A stretch of 64,000 bases of DNA from Senegalia massiliensis (GTDB taxonomy: Bacteria > Bacillota > Clostridia > Tissierellales > SIT17): contig NZ_QXXA01000005.1 in assembly GCF_009911265.1 (NCBI RefSeq), positions 248,001-312,000 on the forward strand. Reading direction: 5' to 3'. Shown piece by piece: positions 23,636 to 32,436 of the stretch. Under the pieces are notes generated by a model. That model did no database searches. It was not told the DNA's origin and saw only the letters and a list, made by a program, of their open reading frames with translations. The translations under genes and the position numbers were made by a program. How positions within the stretch are numbered: position 1 is the stretch's first letter; each line of letters begins with the position of its first letter.

Positions 23636-24961
23636 CTATTCATTTAACCAAATATTGTATACATCTTCTATTATTTTAAGTCTATAGGCTAATTCTTTAT
23701 CAGTAAACTCTTCTTCAGAAAACACATAATCTATAGTTAATTGATATATATTTGCTTTTTCAGTATCAGGCGCAGAATTCCCTGGTACTATTACAGAATA
23801 TTCTCCATCTATAATTTTTTCTAGTACAATTTCTCTAATTTTCAGAAATCTTTCTGAGATATCTCCTTTTTGCTTTATTGTTTTCATTAAGTCTTCTTCT
23901 AAACTTTGTAATACAGGATACATATAGTAGTGATTGTAGTTTATCATATTTTGTTGAACTTCTTCTTGTAGAACATAATCTAAAAACTTCCAAGCAAGAT
24001 CTATATTTTCACCATTTCTATTAACTATAAATCCACTTGTTAGAATATTACCATTTTTGCTTTTTATTGGAGGTTGATGAATATATTTTTTCATCATAAT
24101 ACTATCAAATTTAGTTATAGGAAATAACACATTAAAACCTCCTCCTCCTAATAGTCTTTCATTGGAAATACTATTAGAAATAGTGTCAGCTCTTTCCCAT
24201 TCTTCAGATTTATACTCTTTTAATAAGTTTTCATAGTTTTCAAAAGTATAATTTTCAGGATGTTCGAAATATGATGAATGTATTATATCTTTGAATTCCT
24301 TGAATGCTTGTTTTACTTTATCATTATTTAAATTAACTTCCTTTTTTTCTCTATTAATAAATTGTATTTTATCAAATATAACACTAAATGCTTCTGAATA
24401 GGTTTGAGCACTTAATATCTTTCCTCTTTTCTTAGCCTCAGCTAACCATAGATCCTTATAATCACTATAATCCCAGTCTAAAGGAGGAGGACTTTCTCCA
24501 ATTTCTTCTAATACAGCCTTATTTATAGCCCTAGAATACACACTTAATGATATAGGCGTAAAATATTCATCTATATTTATATATTCCAATAATTTTTTTC
24601 TGTTTGAAACTTTTCCTTCTGCATTTAAAGCTACTCCAGATTCTATATACCATTTATAACTGTCATTTGTACCTACAAATATAAGGGATGGACCGTTTTT
24701 TTTGCTCATCATAGAAGTTATAGCTTTATTTCTATCTTCATATTTGGTATCCTTTAATGTATCTATATTTATTTTCACATTATTTTCTTTTTCAAACTTA
24801 TCTTTTTGACTCACTATAAATGTAAGTTCAGGATTATTATACATACTAGGAACATATATGGTTAAATTTTTAGTTTTTGAGTCCTTATTAGAATCTGCAT
24901 CACTACAGGATGTGATAATTACTATAGACATAAAAAAAAGTATTAATATGTATTTTTTCAA
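23636..24961 (-). CDS. extracellular solute-binding lipoprotein of an ABC importer
   Basis: A 441-residue family-1 solute-binding protein. The signal peptide ends in a lipobox, I-I-T-S-C (Cys about residue 19), so it is tethered to the outer membrane face. The mature part opens L-T-I-Y-V-P-S-M-Y-N-N-P-E and later contains G-P-S-L-I-F-V-G-T-N-D-S and a Trp/Tyr-rich middle as in sugar binders. The TTG start at 24961 sits after GGGGGAG; an earlier in-frame start would give an abnormal N terminus. First gene of the five-gene cassette. The ligand is not identifiable. Confidence 0.85.
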   Translation of the reverse strand: MKKYILILFFMSIVIITSCSDADSNKDSKTKNLTIYVPSMYNNPELTFIVSQKDKFEKENNVKINIDTLKDTKYEDRNKAITSMMSKKNGPSLIFVGTNDSYKWYIESGVALNAEGKVSNRKKLLEYINIDEYFTPISLSVYSRAINKAVLEEIGESPPPLDWDYSDYKDLWLAEAKKRGKILSAQTYSEAFSVIFDKIQFINREKKEVNLNNDKVKQAFKEFKDIIHSSYFEHPENYTFENYENLLKEYKSEEWERADTISNSISNERLLGGGGFNVLFPITKFDSIMMKKYIHQPPIKSKNGNILTSGFIVNRNGENIDLAWKFLDYVLQEEVQQNMINYNHYYMYPVLQSLEEDLMKTIKQKGDISERFLKIREIVLEKIIDGEYSVIVPGNSAPDTEKANIYQLTIDYVFSEEEFTDKELAYRLKIIEDVYNIWLNE

Positions 24962-25060
24962 TGGTGACTCCCCCAAGCCCTTTTTTAGAATTATCAAATA
25001 ATTCTTTATGGATATTTTACCATATAATTACTATGGGAATTATTACGTTTTTTTAACAAA

Positions 25061-25091
25061 AAAGGAACCCTCAATTAAGAAAGTCCCTTTT
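25061..25091 (-). terminator. tmk terminator overlapping the stop codon
   Basis: A nine-base stem including one G-U pair (25083-25091 with 25060-25068 on the minus-strand RNA) followed by a run of six T and, a little later, seven more. The tmk stop at 25075 lies inside the loop. Confidence 0.7.
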
Positions 25092-25698
25092 CATATAATT
25101 TATTTATAACATCTTCATGTATATCTTCTATTGATTTTGTAGCATCTATTACTGTAAACTCTTCAGGATATTTTTCTATTAATTTTTTATATCCATCATA
25201 TACTTTTTTGTGAAAATCTATTTTTTCATTTTCAAGTCTATCCCTTTTGTCTATTTTTCCTTTCCTCTTTAGTGCAACTTCAGGTGATATATCAAAAAAT
25301 AATGTAATATCTGGCATTATTCCTTTTATTGCAAAATCATTTATCTTTTTTACTTCCTCTATACCAAGACCACGACCGAGCCCTTGATAAATTAAACTTG
25401 AATGAACAAATCTATCACATATTACAACTTGTCTTTTTTTCAAAGCTGGGATTATTTTTTCACCTACATGCTGTGCTCTAGATGCTGCATAAAGTAATGC
25501 TTCTGTAGTATATTCCATTTTTATATTTTCATTATCTAATATTATATCTCTTATTTTTTCACTTATTAAAGTACCTCCAGGCTCACGGGTAATTACTATA
25601 TTTTTTCCTTTTTCTTTAAAATACTTCTTTAATAATTCTATCTGAGTACTTTTACCTGCTCCATCTGGTCCTTCTATAGTTATAAATAATCCTTTCAT
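25075..25698 (-). CDS. tmk: thymidylate kinase
   Basis: Phosphorylates dTMP to dTDP for DNA synthesis. The 207 residues contain the P-loop E-G-P-D-G-A-G-K-S-T (about 10-17), the D-R-F/DR(Y/H) motif as C-D-R-F-V-H-S-S (about 92), T-R-E-P-G-G-T and the lid region around R-K-G-K-I-D-K-R-D-R. The ATG at 25698 is nine bases after AAAGG; an earlier ATG falls inside that site. It follows the yaaO-like gene on the same strand, as in Bacillus. Confidence 0.96.
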   Translation of the reverse strand: MKGLFITIEGPDGAGKSTQIELLKKYFKEKGKNIVITREPGGTLISEKIRDIILDNENIKMEYTTEALLYAASRAQHVGEKIIPALKKRQVVICDRFVHSSLIYQGLGRGLGIEEVKKINDFAIKGIMPDITLFFDISPEVALKRKGKIDKRDRLENEKIDFHKKVYDGYKKLIEKYPEEFTVIDATKSIEDIHEDVINKLYEKGLS

Positions 25699-25710
25699 AA
25701 AAAACATCCT

Positions 25711-27111
25711 TTACTTATCTATTATACTTACTTTATTGTTATTTAGTCCTAATATCTCTATATCTGCATCTATAAATTTTTTTATATGATTTATTATATC
25801 TTTACTCAAAATTTCTCCTGGAGCAACAACTGGAACCCCTGGAGGATATGGTATAATATAGTCTGATGCTATTTCTCCTATGGCATCATCTAGATTTTCA
25901 AACTTACTATTTTCATTAAAAGCTTCATATATTTCAATATATTTTGTTGGTTGTAAAAATTTAATATCTTCTTTTATTTTAAGTTTCTTTTTACAATGAG
26001 TATTCGATATATCTTTAAGTGCTAAATACAGTTTATCTAAATCTTTCTTTGTATTCATTACAGATACCATTGCAAGTGCATAGAATAAATCACTCATTTC
26101 CAATTCTATATTATATTCTTTTCTTAAAATATTTTCTAAATCACTTCCACGAAGCCCTAATTCTGTAGCATTTATTACTATTTTGGTTTTATCAAAAATA
26201 TATTTTGTATCCCCTACAAATAAACTTATTCCTTCTAAATTATCAACTTTATATGTAAATTCATCTATATAATTTAATACTTTTTCTAATCTATTCTTTC
26301 CTTCATTAATCATATAGTCCATAGCCATATCAAGAGAGCTCATTAATATATATGAAGGACTTGTAGATTGAAACATACTCATCATTTTAAATAGTCTATC
26401 ATTATCTACTCTATCTGAATTTACATGTACCATAGAACTTTGAGTATATGATGGAAGAGTTTTATGAGTACTTTGAACTATTATATCAGCTCCTGCACTT
26501 TCAGCAGATATAGGAAGCTTATTACTAAATTCTAGATGACTTCCATGTGCTTCGTCAACAATTAGTATTTTATCATGTTTATGAACTACATCAGCTATGG
26601 TTTTTATATCTGAACAAATACCAAGATATGATGGATAAGTTATAACTACTGCTTTAATATTTTTATTTTCACTTAATATATCATTAATCTCATTAGGATC
26701 AATTATAGTCAGAATATTATTTTTGCTATCATATTTTGGATATATAAAATTGCCTTTTATTCTTCCTATTACTAGGGCATTATATATTGACTTGTGACAA
26801 TTTCTTTGTATGAGTATTTCTTCTCCAGGCTTTACTGAGGATGTTATAGCCGCATAAATTCCAGCAGTTGTTCCATTTACTGAATAAAATGTCTTTCTAG
26901 TTCCATATATATTACTTGCTCTTTTCTGTGATTCATTTATTACACCTTTTGGATTATGTAAATTATCAGTACCCTCTACCTCTGTTACATCAATATCTGG
27001 TATAAGTTTAGCTAAATCATATATTGTTCTTCCCTTATGTCCTGGCATATGAAATCTTACATTTTTCTTGTCACTATATTCTAAAAGTCCTTTTATAAGA
27101 GGAGTATTCAT
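25711..27111 (-). CDS. PLP-dependent Orn/Lys/Arg decarboxylase family protein (YaaO-like)
   Basis: An aspartate-aminotransferase-fold decarboxylase that removes CO2 from a basic amino acid, probably arginine or lysine. Of 466 residues, the N terminus carries F-H-M-P-G-H-K-G-R, the cofactor aspartate is in V-D-E-A-H-G-S-H, and the PLP lysine is in S-T-H-K-T-L-P (about residue 228). The late P-Y-P-P-G-V-P-V-V-A-P-G-E motif is also typical. It precedes tmk by 12 bases. Substrate specificity cannot be settled by eye. Confidence 0.92.
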   Translation of the reverse strand: MNTPLIKGLLEYSDKKNVRFHMPGHKGRTIYDLAKLIPDIDVTEVEGTDNLHNPKGVINESQKRASNIYGTRKTFYSVNGTTAGIYAAITSSVKPGEEILIQRNCHKSIYNALVIGRIKGNFIYPKYDSKNNILTIIDPNEINDILSENKNIKAVVITYPSYLGICSDIKTIADVVHKHDKILIVDEAHGSHLEFSNKLPISAESAGADIIVQSTHKTLPSYTQSSMVHVNSDRVDNDRLFKMMSMFQSTSPSYILMSSLDMAMDYMINEGKNRLEKVLNYIDEFTYKVDNLEGISLFVGDTKYIFDKTKIVINATELGLRGSDLENILRKEYNIELEMSDLFYALAMVSVMNTKKDLDKLYLALKDISNTHCKKKLKIKEDIKFLQPTKYIEIYEAFNENSKFENLDDAIGEIASDYIIPYPPGVPVVAPGEILSKDIINHIKKFIDADIEILGLNNNKVSIIDK

Positions 27112-27152
27112 ATAATCATCCTTTTACTTTTACATCAATTATAACATAAAAC

Positions 27153-27174
27153 AAGGGAGATTTTACTCTCCCTT
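27153..27174 (-). terminator. csfB terminator
   Basis: An eight-base stem (27153-27160 with 27167-27174, six-base loop) followed by TTGTTTTATG on the minus strand, immediately after the csfB stop codon. Confidence 0.7.
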
Positions 27175-27353
27175 TAATTTGCTATGTAGTCTAGCCACAT
27201 TTTCTTTATATTAGCTTTATAATATTCATAATTAATAGTATCATATACATCAGTACTTGATATTTTATTTACACATGACTTACAAATTTTACTGCCTAAA
27301 AAATCAATACTATCTTTATCATTTCCCCCGCATATTTTACAATTATAATCCAC
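27174..27353 (-). CDS. csfB: sigma-G inhibitor Gin (CsfB) family protein
   Basis: A small zinc protein that, in Bacillus, binds and holds back the forespore sigma factor G until engulfment. The 59 residues include two CxxC pairs, C-K-I-C-G and C-K-S-C, in the Gin arrangement (C-x-x-C-G, then F-L-G-S-K-I-C, then a helical tail with Y-E-Y-Y). The GTG start at 27353 follows AAGGGG; an earlier TTG overlaps it. Its location beside the yaaO-tmk genes matches the position of csfB in Bacillus and supports the call. It marks the organism as a spore former. Confidence 0.82.
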   Translation of the reverse strand: MDYNCKICGGNDKDSIDFLGSKICKSCVNKISSTDVYDTINYEYYKANIKKMWLDYIAN

Positions 27354-27423
27354 GACTATCAACCCCTTATAATATTATATCTAGATTATTACCTTATTTA
27401 TTTATTTTATTCATAACAATAGA

Positions 27424-27452
27424 AACCTGCTCATATTAATTATGGGCAGGTT
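27424..27452 (-). terminator. terminator overlapping the stop of 27436-27933
   Basis: A seven-base outer stem (27424-27430 with 27446-27452) continues with four more pairs inside and is followed by TTTCTATTGTTATG on the minus strand. The last codons of the membrane protein gene form the hairpin. Confidence 0.65.
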
Positions 27453-27933
27453 CTAAATTTAGTGCTTTTTTCATTTTTGTTCCTGGTTCAAATAAAAATC
27501 TATATTTCTTATTATTTCTTATGAATTGTCCAACATACATTTTAGATTTATCTTTTTTAAATATAAATTTATATGTTTGTTTTACTCTTATACATCTTTC
27601 TGCTTCACAAAAAGGTTTTATCCATTGTATCTCATCTTGTTTTACTATAAGCTTAGCCTTTTCTTCTTCTCTTATACCTTTTTTAAATATCAATACATTT
27701 TCATCCAATATATATATATAGTTTATGAGGTGTCTATATGAAAAATAAACAAATACAACTAATGAAACTATTAATATTGAAATGCTAACAATATATGCAT
27801 AAATTCTTTGCAACTTATTACTCTGAGTTATAAGAAAATTAATAAATATAATTCCTATCATAACTATAATACTAGTTTGCCAAACTGGCCTATAATCACG
27901 ATGTTTAACTTCTTTTACTACATGTCTAATCAT
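27436..27933 (-). CDS. membrane protein with two helices and a soluble C-terminal domain, unknown
   Basis: A 165-residue protein with two hydrophobic segments (about 22-38 and 48-68) and a C-terminal domain of alternating strands that ends in a basic, Phe-rich stretch. The shape suggests a small PH-like domain, but no family was recognised. The ATG at 27933 follows GAGGTG; two earlier codons overlap that site. It lies in a part of the block where Bacillus carries xpaC and yaaN, and resembles neither. Confidence 0.55.
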   Translation of the reverse strand: MIRHVVKEVKHRDYRPVWQTSIIVMIGIIFINFLITQSNKLQRIYAYIVSISILIVSLVVFVYFSYRHLINYIYILDENVLIFKKGIREEEKAKLIVKQDEIQWIKPFCEAERCIRVKQTYKFIFKKDKSKMYVGQFIRNNKKYRFLFEPGTKMKKALNLEPAHN

Positions 27934-28012
27934 ATACATCACCTCTATAAAACATATTTATTGACTTCATATATTATAATATTATACGTCCTATAGATAT
28001 AATTTTCAATAC

Positions 28013-28052
28013 AAAAAAGCAAACTAAATCATAGTTTTTAGTTTGCTTTTTT
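28013..28052 (-). terminator. terminator overlapping the end of the 57-residue gene
   Basis: A perfect 16-bp stem (28013-28028 with 28037-28052) whose outer part is A/T-only, giving a T-run on either strand. The stop codon at 28038 is within the right arm. Confidence 0.8.
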
Positions 28053-28211
28053 AAATATTTTTTCTTTTTGTTCTTCTTTATAATATTTTTCATGTTTTCT
28101 GGAAGAATTATTTGCTTTTATTTTTCGTGAAGTATGTATAATATCTGATAGTATGGTTAATTGTAATAAACCTATTGGCAATATAAGTAAAATCAAGAAT
28201 ATAATTTTCAC
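28038..28211 (-). CDS. 57-residue single-helix membrane protein, unknown
   Basis: A short ORF starting with GTG eight bases after GGAG. It encodes K-I-I-F-L-I-L-L-I-L-P-I-G-L-L at the N terminus, one membrane helix, then a basic tail rich in Lys, Glu and Tyr ending K-I-F-K-K-A-N. A strong terminator coincides with its 3' end, which supports it being a real transcribed gene. No family is recognised. Roles in sporulation or membrane regulation would be guesses. Confidence 0.5.
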   Translation of the reverse strand: MKIIFLILLILPIGLLQLTILSDIIHTSRKIKANNSSRKHEKYYKEEQKEKIFKKAN

Positions 28212-28290
28212 ATAACCATCTCCATTCTCTTCTTTTGCTTATTATACTACAATTTAAACTATATTTCTACATAATATTCAGAAAGATTGT

Positions 28291-28331
28291 AAATATTTAA
28301 GAGGGTATAACTTATACCCTCTTAAATATTT
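28291..28331 (-). terminator. rplY terminator
   Basis: Two perfect 20-bp arms (28291-28310 and 28312-28331) with effectively no spacer, G/C-rich in the middle and A/T-rich at the ends. It begins at the rplY stop codon. Confidence 0.8.
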
Positions 28332-28947
28332 ATTCTAATGCACTCTTTTCATCTTCATATATTGGACCTTCTGATTCATCTTCCTCATCTTCTTCAGGCT
28401 TTGAAGCATAAGTAAGACTTGCAATAACTTCTTCGTCATCATGTAATATATTTACTCCTTCTAAATCTAAATCACCTATGGTTATAGAAGGGCTATCCTT
28501 TAATTTTTTAGCATCAATATTCACATGACCTACAATATATTTTGGTAAACATTCTATATCTATTTCTGACAATTGTAATTGTACAATTGTATCATTATCT
28601 TCTGCTGCTTCTCTATTTTCAAGATAAAGTGGTATAGTAAGTCTTATCTCTTCATTTTCAGAAAGTTCTTGGAAGTCTGCATGTAAAAAATCATCTTTAA
28701 CTATTTCCTTTTGCACATCTTTTAAAATAGCTGCAGTGTTATTTCCATCTATTTCAAGAGTTACTAATGCTCCATATCCTTCTTCTGATACAATTTTTTG
28801 AAGTTGTTTTGTATTAAAAGCTATGTTTTTAGTTTCTTTATTTCTACCATATAAAACACCTGGCATATAGCCCTCTCTTCTTAACTCATGTGATTTTCCT
28901 GTGCCTACTTCCTCTCTTAATTTTGCTTTTAGTTTTCTCGTCGCCAT
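28330..28947 (-). CDS. rplY: ribosomal protein L25 (Ctc form)
   Basis: Binds 5S rRNA in the large ribosomal subunit; the long Ctc form is also a general stress protein in Bacillus. The N-terminal L25 domain (residues 1-92) has R-R-E-G-Y-M-P-G-V-L-Y-G-R, and the C-terminal TL5 domain follows, with an acidic tail of about 25 residues (E-E-D-E-E-D-E-S). The total of 205 residues is normal for the two-domain form. Two adjacent ATG codons follow AGGGGG; the second is better spaced. Confidence 0.96.
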   Translation of the reverse strand: MATRKLKAKLREEVGTGKSHELRREGYMPGVLYGRNKETKNIAFNTKQLQKIVSEEGYGALVTLEIDGNNTAAILKDVQKEIVKDDFLHADFQELSENEEIRLTIPLYLENREAAEDNDTIVQLQLSEIDIECLPKYIVGHVNIDAKKLKDSPSITIGDLDLEGVNILHDDEEVIASLTYASKPEEDEEDESEGPIYEDEKSALE

Positions 28948-29018
28948 CATTCTTCCCCCTTAGTTTTTTTGTACATACTTAATATATACCTAATAACTGA
29001 AAGTTTAAACATTTCAAT

Positions 29019-29282
29019 TTATAATATTAAATTGAGTACTATTAATAATATAAATCCTGGAATTCCAAATATAGTAACTACAAGTACAGTGACTAGATTT
29101 ATACCTATATAAATTCCCGTAATACCACTTAACAACATATTATATAATAACAGTGAAATTATGCCTACTATACTGTTTAATACTAATTTCATTATCCTTC
29201 TGCCATTTAACATGATTATAAAACCTAAGAAAAAAAGAGCTATAACTATTATGGGTATTGATATTCCCCATTCACTAAACAT
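29019..29282 (-). CDS. bofA: BofA-family pro-sigma-K processing inhibitor
   Basis: In Bacillus, BofA sits in the outer forespore membrane and holds back SpoIVFB cleavage of pro-sigma-K. The 87-residue protein is nearly all membrane helices and keeps the family end: I-G-I-N-L-V-T-V-L-V-V-T-I-F-G-I-P-G-F, where the conserved N-x-x-T and G-I-P-G are visible. GAGGTGATTAA precedes the ATG. It follows yaaL, as in Bacillus. A role in sigma-K timing is likely but not shown for this organism. Confidence 0.88.
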   Translation of the reverse strand: MFSEWGISIPIIVIALFFLGFIIMLNGRRIMKLVLNSIVGIISLLLYNMLLSGITGIYIGINLVTVLVVTIFGIPGFILLIVLNLIL

Positions 29283-29346
29283 TTAATCACCTCTATAAAT
29301 TTACTTAATATATTATATAGGGATTTAAATTTATATATTCTTAATT

Positions 29347-29643
29347 TTATGCTTTTTCTTTTTCTATCTTTTCTCTTACTCTATTTAAAAGATAAAAATA
29401 CTTCTTTTTTGCTGCCTCTAAGTTATATATTGCATGATCAATTAATTCATCATCTTTTACACTTTCAAAATATATTTCTGCTTGAGTCCATTCTTTATGA
29501 GCTTGTTTTAAATTTTTCATTTCTTCTTCATATTCAAAATCATTATTTTTCATGTCTGGTTTCACCCTCTTAAGAAGATTTGATATATTATATATTATGC
29601 TCATATTTTTTTCTTTATTACTAAATGATTGCTGTCCTCTCAC
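29347..29643 (-). CDS. yaaL: YaaL-family protein (DUF2508)
   Basis: A 98-residue soluble helical protein of unknown function. The family pattern is visible in the middle: a basic N terminus, then a helix with L-K-Q-A-H-K-E-W-T-Q-A-E-I-Y-F-E-S-V, then D-E-L-I-D-H-A-I-Y-N-L-E-A-A-K-K-K-Y. The start is GTG, seven bases after GGGGG. It lies just upstream of bofA on the same strand, the arrangement found in Bacillus, which supports the call. Confidence 0.85.
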   Translation of the reverse strand: MRGQQSFSNKEKNMSIIYNISNLLKRVKPDMKNNDFEYEEEMKNLKQAHKEWTQAEIYFESVKDDELIDHAIYNLEAAKKKYFYLLNRVREKIEKEKA

Positions 29644-29716
29644 TTTTATACCCCCTGTCTTAATCTAATAAAGATTATTGACAAGGGGTAATCATATTAT
29701 ACATATATTTTAGAGT

Positions 29717-30016
29717 TTATTCTTGAGTTGTATATATATTATCGAACATACCTATGCCTTTAATTGTGAAGCTTTTTCCATTTTCATATTCAAATTCTTT
29801 TTCTAATGTCATAAATACTCCGTATCCTTTTATTATAGTCACCATATCTTGTATTTTTTCATTCTTATATTCATATATACCATAAGGTTTATCTAGTACT
29901 TTCATATTATGTTCCTTTGTTAACCATTCATTTATATCTTCACTATTAGGAACAGTTATAATCATTACAAGTATGATTAGTAAAAATATAAGAAATATTG
30001 TAGCTCTAAAATTCAA
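29717..30016 (-). CDS. small membrane-anchored protein, unknown
   Basis: About 99 residues: one N-terminal membrane helix or uncleaved signal (F-L-I-F-L-L-I-I-L-V-M-I-I), then an outer domain with S-E-D-I-N-E-W-L and several beta-strand-like runs. The start is uncertain; a TTG at 30016 fits an AGGTG site, with other near codons in frame. It is close downstream of the CBS-ACT gene. No family was recognised with confidence. Confidence 0.55.
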   Translation of the reverse strand: MNFRATIFLIFLLIILVMIITVPNSEDINEWLTKEHNMKVLDKPYGIYEYKNEKIQDMVTIIKGYGVFMTLEKEFEYENGKSFTIKGIGMFDNIYTTQE

Positions 30017-30047
30017 CAAATACACCTACTTCTAAATATTAGTTAAT

Positions 30048-30680
30048 TTATTTATCTAATTCTCTTATAGAAAATCCTCTTTTAGATAATCTCTGTTTTA
30101 AAGCATCTATATTATCTGTTTCTACTCTAATTATAACTTGCTTTACATTTAAAGGTGTCTCAGGATCATATACTACTAAACTTATGATATTACTATTTGA
30201 CTTTCTGATAGCATTAGTAAGATCTGACAACTTACCTTTCATTTCTGGTACATTTATTACAATTCTAGTACCTCTCTTATATCCTAAAAGCCTACTAAAT
30301 CCATTAAATATAGCTTTTTGAGTTATAATTCCTTCAAGTCTTTCCTCTTCATCAATAACAGGTACAAAAGGAATGTTTTTCCTTCCAAATAATTCTGCAG
30401 CATCTTCAATTAAAGAAGTCGAAGATATTTTTGGTATGTTTTCTTGAATATAATTTCCTATTGTACTATTTAAAAACGCTTCTTTTTCATCTTTATCTTT
30501 ATCAATTAGTTGTTTATAAATATTATATATTGGTATAGCTCCTACAAATTTATCTCCATCTAATACAGGTAATGATAAAAATCCTCCATCCTCAATTACT
30601 TTTTTAGCTTTTTTTACACTATCATCTTTTTGTAAAATAGTAAGATTTTCTCGTCCTAATAAAACGCTTGTTATATACAT
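30048..30680 (-). CDS. CBS-pair and ACT-domain protein (AcuB-like)
   Basis: A 210-residue soluble protein with two CBS domains (about 8-55 and 75-130) and a C-terminal ACT-like domain (about 140-205, starting R-I-V-I-N-V-P). CBS pairs bind adenine nucleotides, and ACT domains bind amino acids, so it is probably a ligand sensor. The layout matches AcuB-like proteins, but there is no acetoin gene nearby and no target can be named. A perfect AAGGAGG precedes the ATG. It and the pirin gene interrupt the usual recR-yaaL adjacency. Confidence 0.85.
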   Translation of the reverse strand: MYITSVLLGRENLTILQKDDSVKKAKKVIEDGGFLSLPVLDGDKFVGAIPIYNIYKQLIDKDKDEKEAFLNSTIGNYIQENIPKISSTSLIEDAAELFGRKNIPFVPVIDEEERLEGIITQKAIFNGFSRLLGYKRGTRIVINVPEMKGKLSDLTNAIRKSNSNIISLVVYDPETPLNVKQVIIRVETDNIDALKQRLSKRGFSIRELDK

Positions 30681-30822
30681 TTTTAAAAACCTCCTTGAAT
30701 TTCAAGCTTGATACCTTTATAAAGTTTATACCCATTTGTTTTCTATTTAACACTAAATAAAAGTATGGTTTAAATATAGTTTTCCAGGTAAGGTAAAATA
30801 ATATTATAATTTTTTCCATAAA

Positions 30823-30866
30823 AAATATACCTTTAAAGAATCATATGATTCTTTAAAGGTATATTT
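30823..30866 (-). terminator. pirin gene terminator
   Basis: A perfect 44-bp palindrome followed by a run of six T on the minus strand, 34 bases past the pirin stop. No unpaired loop is required by the sequence beyond the turn itself. Confidence 0.85.
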
Positions 30867-30900
30867 AAATTTTATAATAAGACTTAAAATACTAGTATCA

Positions 30901-31599
30901 CTAAACCTTTTTCATTTCAATAACAAACATATGTGAGGTATCATTAGCTTTTATCAATATATCTTCTTCTACAATTTCCATAGCATCCCTTTCAACTAAT
31001 GAAATATTGTTCACATTTGAACTTCCTTCTATTTGAACTAAGTAAGCTTGCCTATTTTTATCAACTGAAAAATCTATATTATTATCTTTATCTAGCTCTA
31101 AAACATAAAAATTAACATCTTGATTTATTTTAATTGGTGCTTTACCATTTTTACTTGATACAATATGAAACCATTTATTCTTTCTTTTTTCCCAATCAAA
31201 TTTATAGTCTCCATAGTTAGGATTATGACCTTTTTTGTCAGGAACAATCCAGATTTGAAGAAATCTTAAAACATCATCTCCTAAATTATGTTCACTATGA
31301 TATATGCCAGTTCCAGCAGTCATATATTGTACATGTCCACGGGTAACTTTATTTTCATTACCCATATTATCTCCATGAGTTAATTCTCCATTTACAACAT
31401 ATGATATAATCTCCATCTCTCTATGAGGATGCATATCAAAACCAGTATTTGATTCAACTAAATCATCATTTAACACCCTTAAGACTCCAAAGTTCATATT
31501 ATCTGGATTGTAATAATTAGAAAATGAAAAATGAAATATACTTTTTAGCCACCCTAAATCGCTTGTTCCCATATTGTCGTGTTCAACTTTTCTCAGCAT
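30901..31599 (-). CDS. pirin-family protein (YhhW-like)
   Basis: A bicupin iron protein; related members act as quercetin dioxygenases or redox-sensing cofactors. The 232 residues hold the pirin N-terminal motif with metal ligands in M-H-P-H-R-E-M-E-I (His and Glu) and H-S-E-H-N (His). The R-G-x-V-Q-Y-M-T-A-G-T-G region is present as well. The length matches YhhW. It is monocistronic, with its own terminator. The natural substrate is not known. Confidence 0.9.
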   Translation of the reverse strand: MLRKVEHDNMGTSDLGWLKSIFHFSFSNYYNPDNMNFGVLRVLNDDLVESNTGFDMHPHREMEIISYVVNGELTHGDNMGNENKVTRGHVQYMTAGTGIYHSEHNLGDDVLRFLQIWIVPDKKGHNPNYGDYKFDWEKRKNKWFHIVSSKNGKAPIKINQDVNFYVLELDKDNNIDFSVDKNRQAYLVQIEGSSNVNNISLVERDAMEIVEEDILIKANDTSHMFVIEMKKV

Positions 31600-31722
31600 A
31601 TCTTTATTCTCCTTTCTAAAAGCTCAATATGATATTTATTATACCCATTGATTTATAGTTAAAATACTTATTTTTGTAACCTAAAAATAAAGCTTTTAAA
31701 AGAGAAGAGAAAAAAACATAAA

Positions 31723-31770
31723 AAAACAAGGAGAAATCATTGAATTAATTCAATGATTTCTCCTTGTTTT
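31723..31770 (-). terminator. recR terminator
   Basis: A perfect 48-bp palindrome (31723-31746 with 31747-31770) followed on the minus strand by a T-run. It ends the dnaX-yaaK-recR transcription unit. Confidence 0.88.
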
Positions 31771-31810
31771 GAAGAACTTTATTTTGTGAATACACATCAT
31801 AAATTATACT

Positions 31811-32410
31811 CTAAAATTCTCTTCTTCCCTCAAGAGCTTTTGCAAGAGTTACTTCATCTGCATATTCCAAGTCGCCACCTACTGGTATCCCATGGGCTAT
31901 TCTTGTAGTTTTTATTCCCATAGGCTTTACAAGCTTTCCTATATACATAGCTGTAGCTTCACCTTCTATGTTAGGATTTGTAGCTAATATCAATTCTTTT
32001 ACTTTATCATCTTTTAATCTATTTAATAATTCTTTTATTTTTATTTCATCTGGACCTATTCCTTCCATAGGAGAAATACTTCCATGTAATACATGATATA
32101 ATCCATTAAAATCACGAGTTCTTTCCATTGCTACAATATCCTTTGGGTCTTCAACAACACAAATAATTGAATCGTCTCTTTTCTTGCTGGAACATATTTT
32201 ACAAGGATCTATATCTGTAAGATTAAAACAATTGCTACAATACTTTATATTTTTTTTAGCATTTATTATGGATTTTACAAAACTATTAGCATCTTCATTA
32301 TTCATATTCAATACATGAAATGCTAACCTTTGTGCTGTTTTTTTACCTATACCAGGAAGTTTTGCAAATTCTTCTATTAATGCTGATAGTGGTCTAGCAA
32401 AATAATCCAT
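31811..32410 (-). CDS. recR: recombination mediator RecR
   Basis: Works with RecO (and RecF) to load RecA at gaps. The 199 residues contain the helix-hairpin-helix ([12 protein letters not shown]), a four-cysteine zinc finger (C-S-N-C and C-K-I-C), the Toprim start I-C-V-V-E-D-P and the C-terminal motif [11 protein letters not shown]. The ATG at 32410 follows AGAGGTG and aligns with known RecR starts; an earlier in-frame ATG does not. Confidence 0.96.
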   Translation of the reverse strand: MDYFARPLSALIEEFAKLPGIGKKTAQRLAFHVLNMNNEDANSFVKSIINAKKNIKYCSNCFNLTDIDPCKICSSKKRDDSIICVVEDPKDIVAMERTRDFNGLYHVLHGSISPMEGIGPDEIKIKELLNRLKDDKVKELILATNPNIEGEATAMYIGKLVKPMGIKTTRIAHGIPVGGDLEYADEVTLAKALEGRREF

Positions 32411-32436
32411 CATTTCACCTCTAATCATAAAAAAGT

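Noticed and set aside
30622-30819. 65-residue ORF on the minus strand upstream of and overlapping the CBS-ACT gene
   Set aside because: Overlaps the real gene in another frame, with no ribosome binding site; it spans the promoter and leader.
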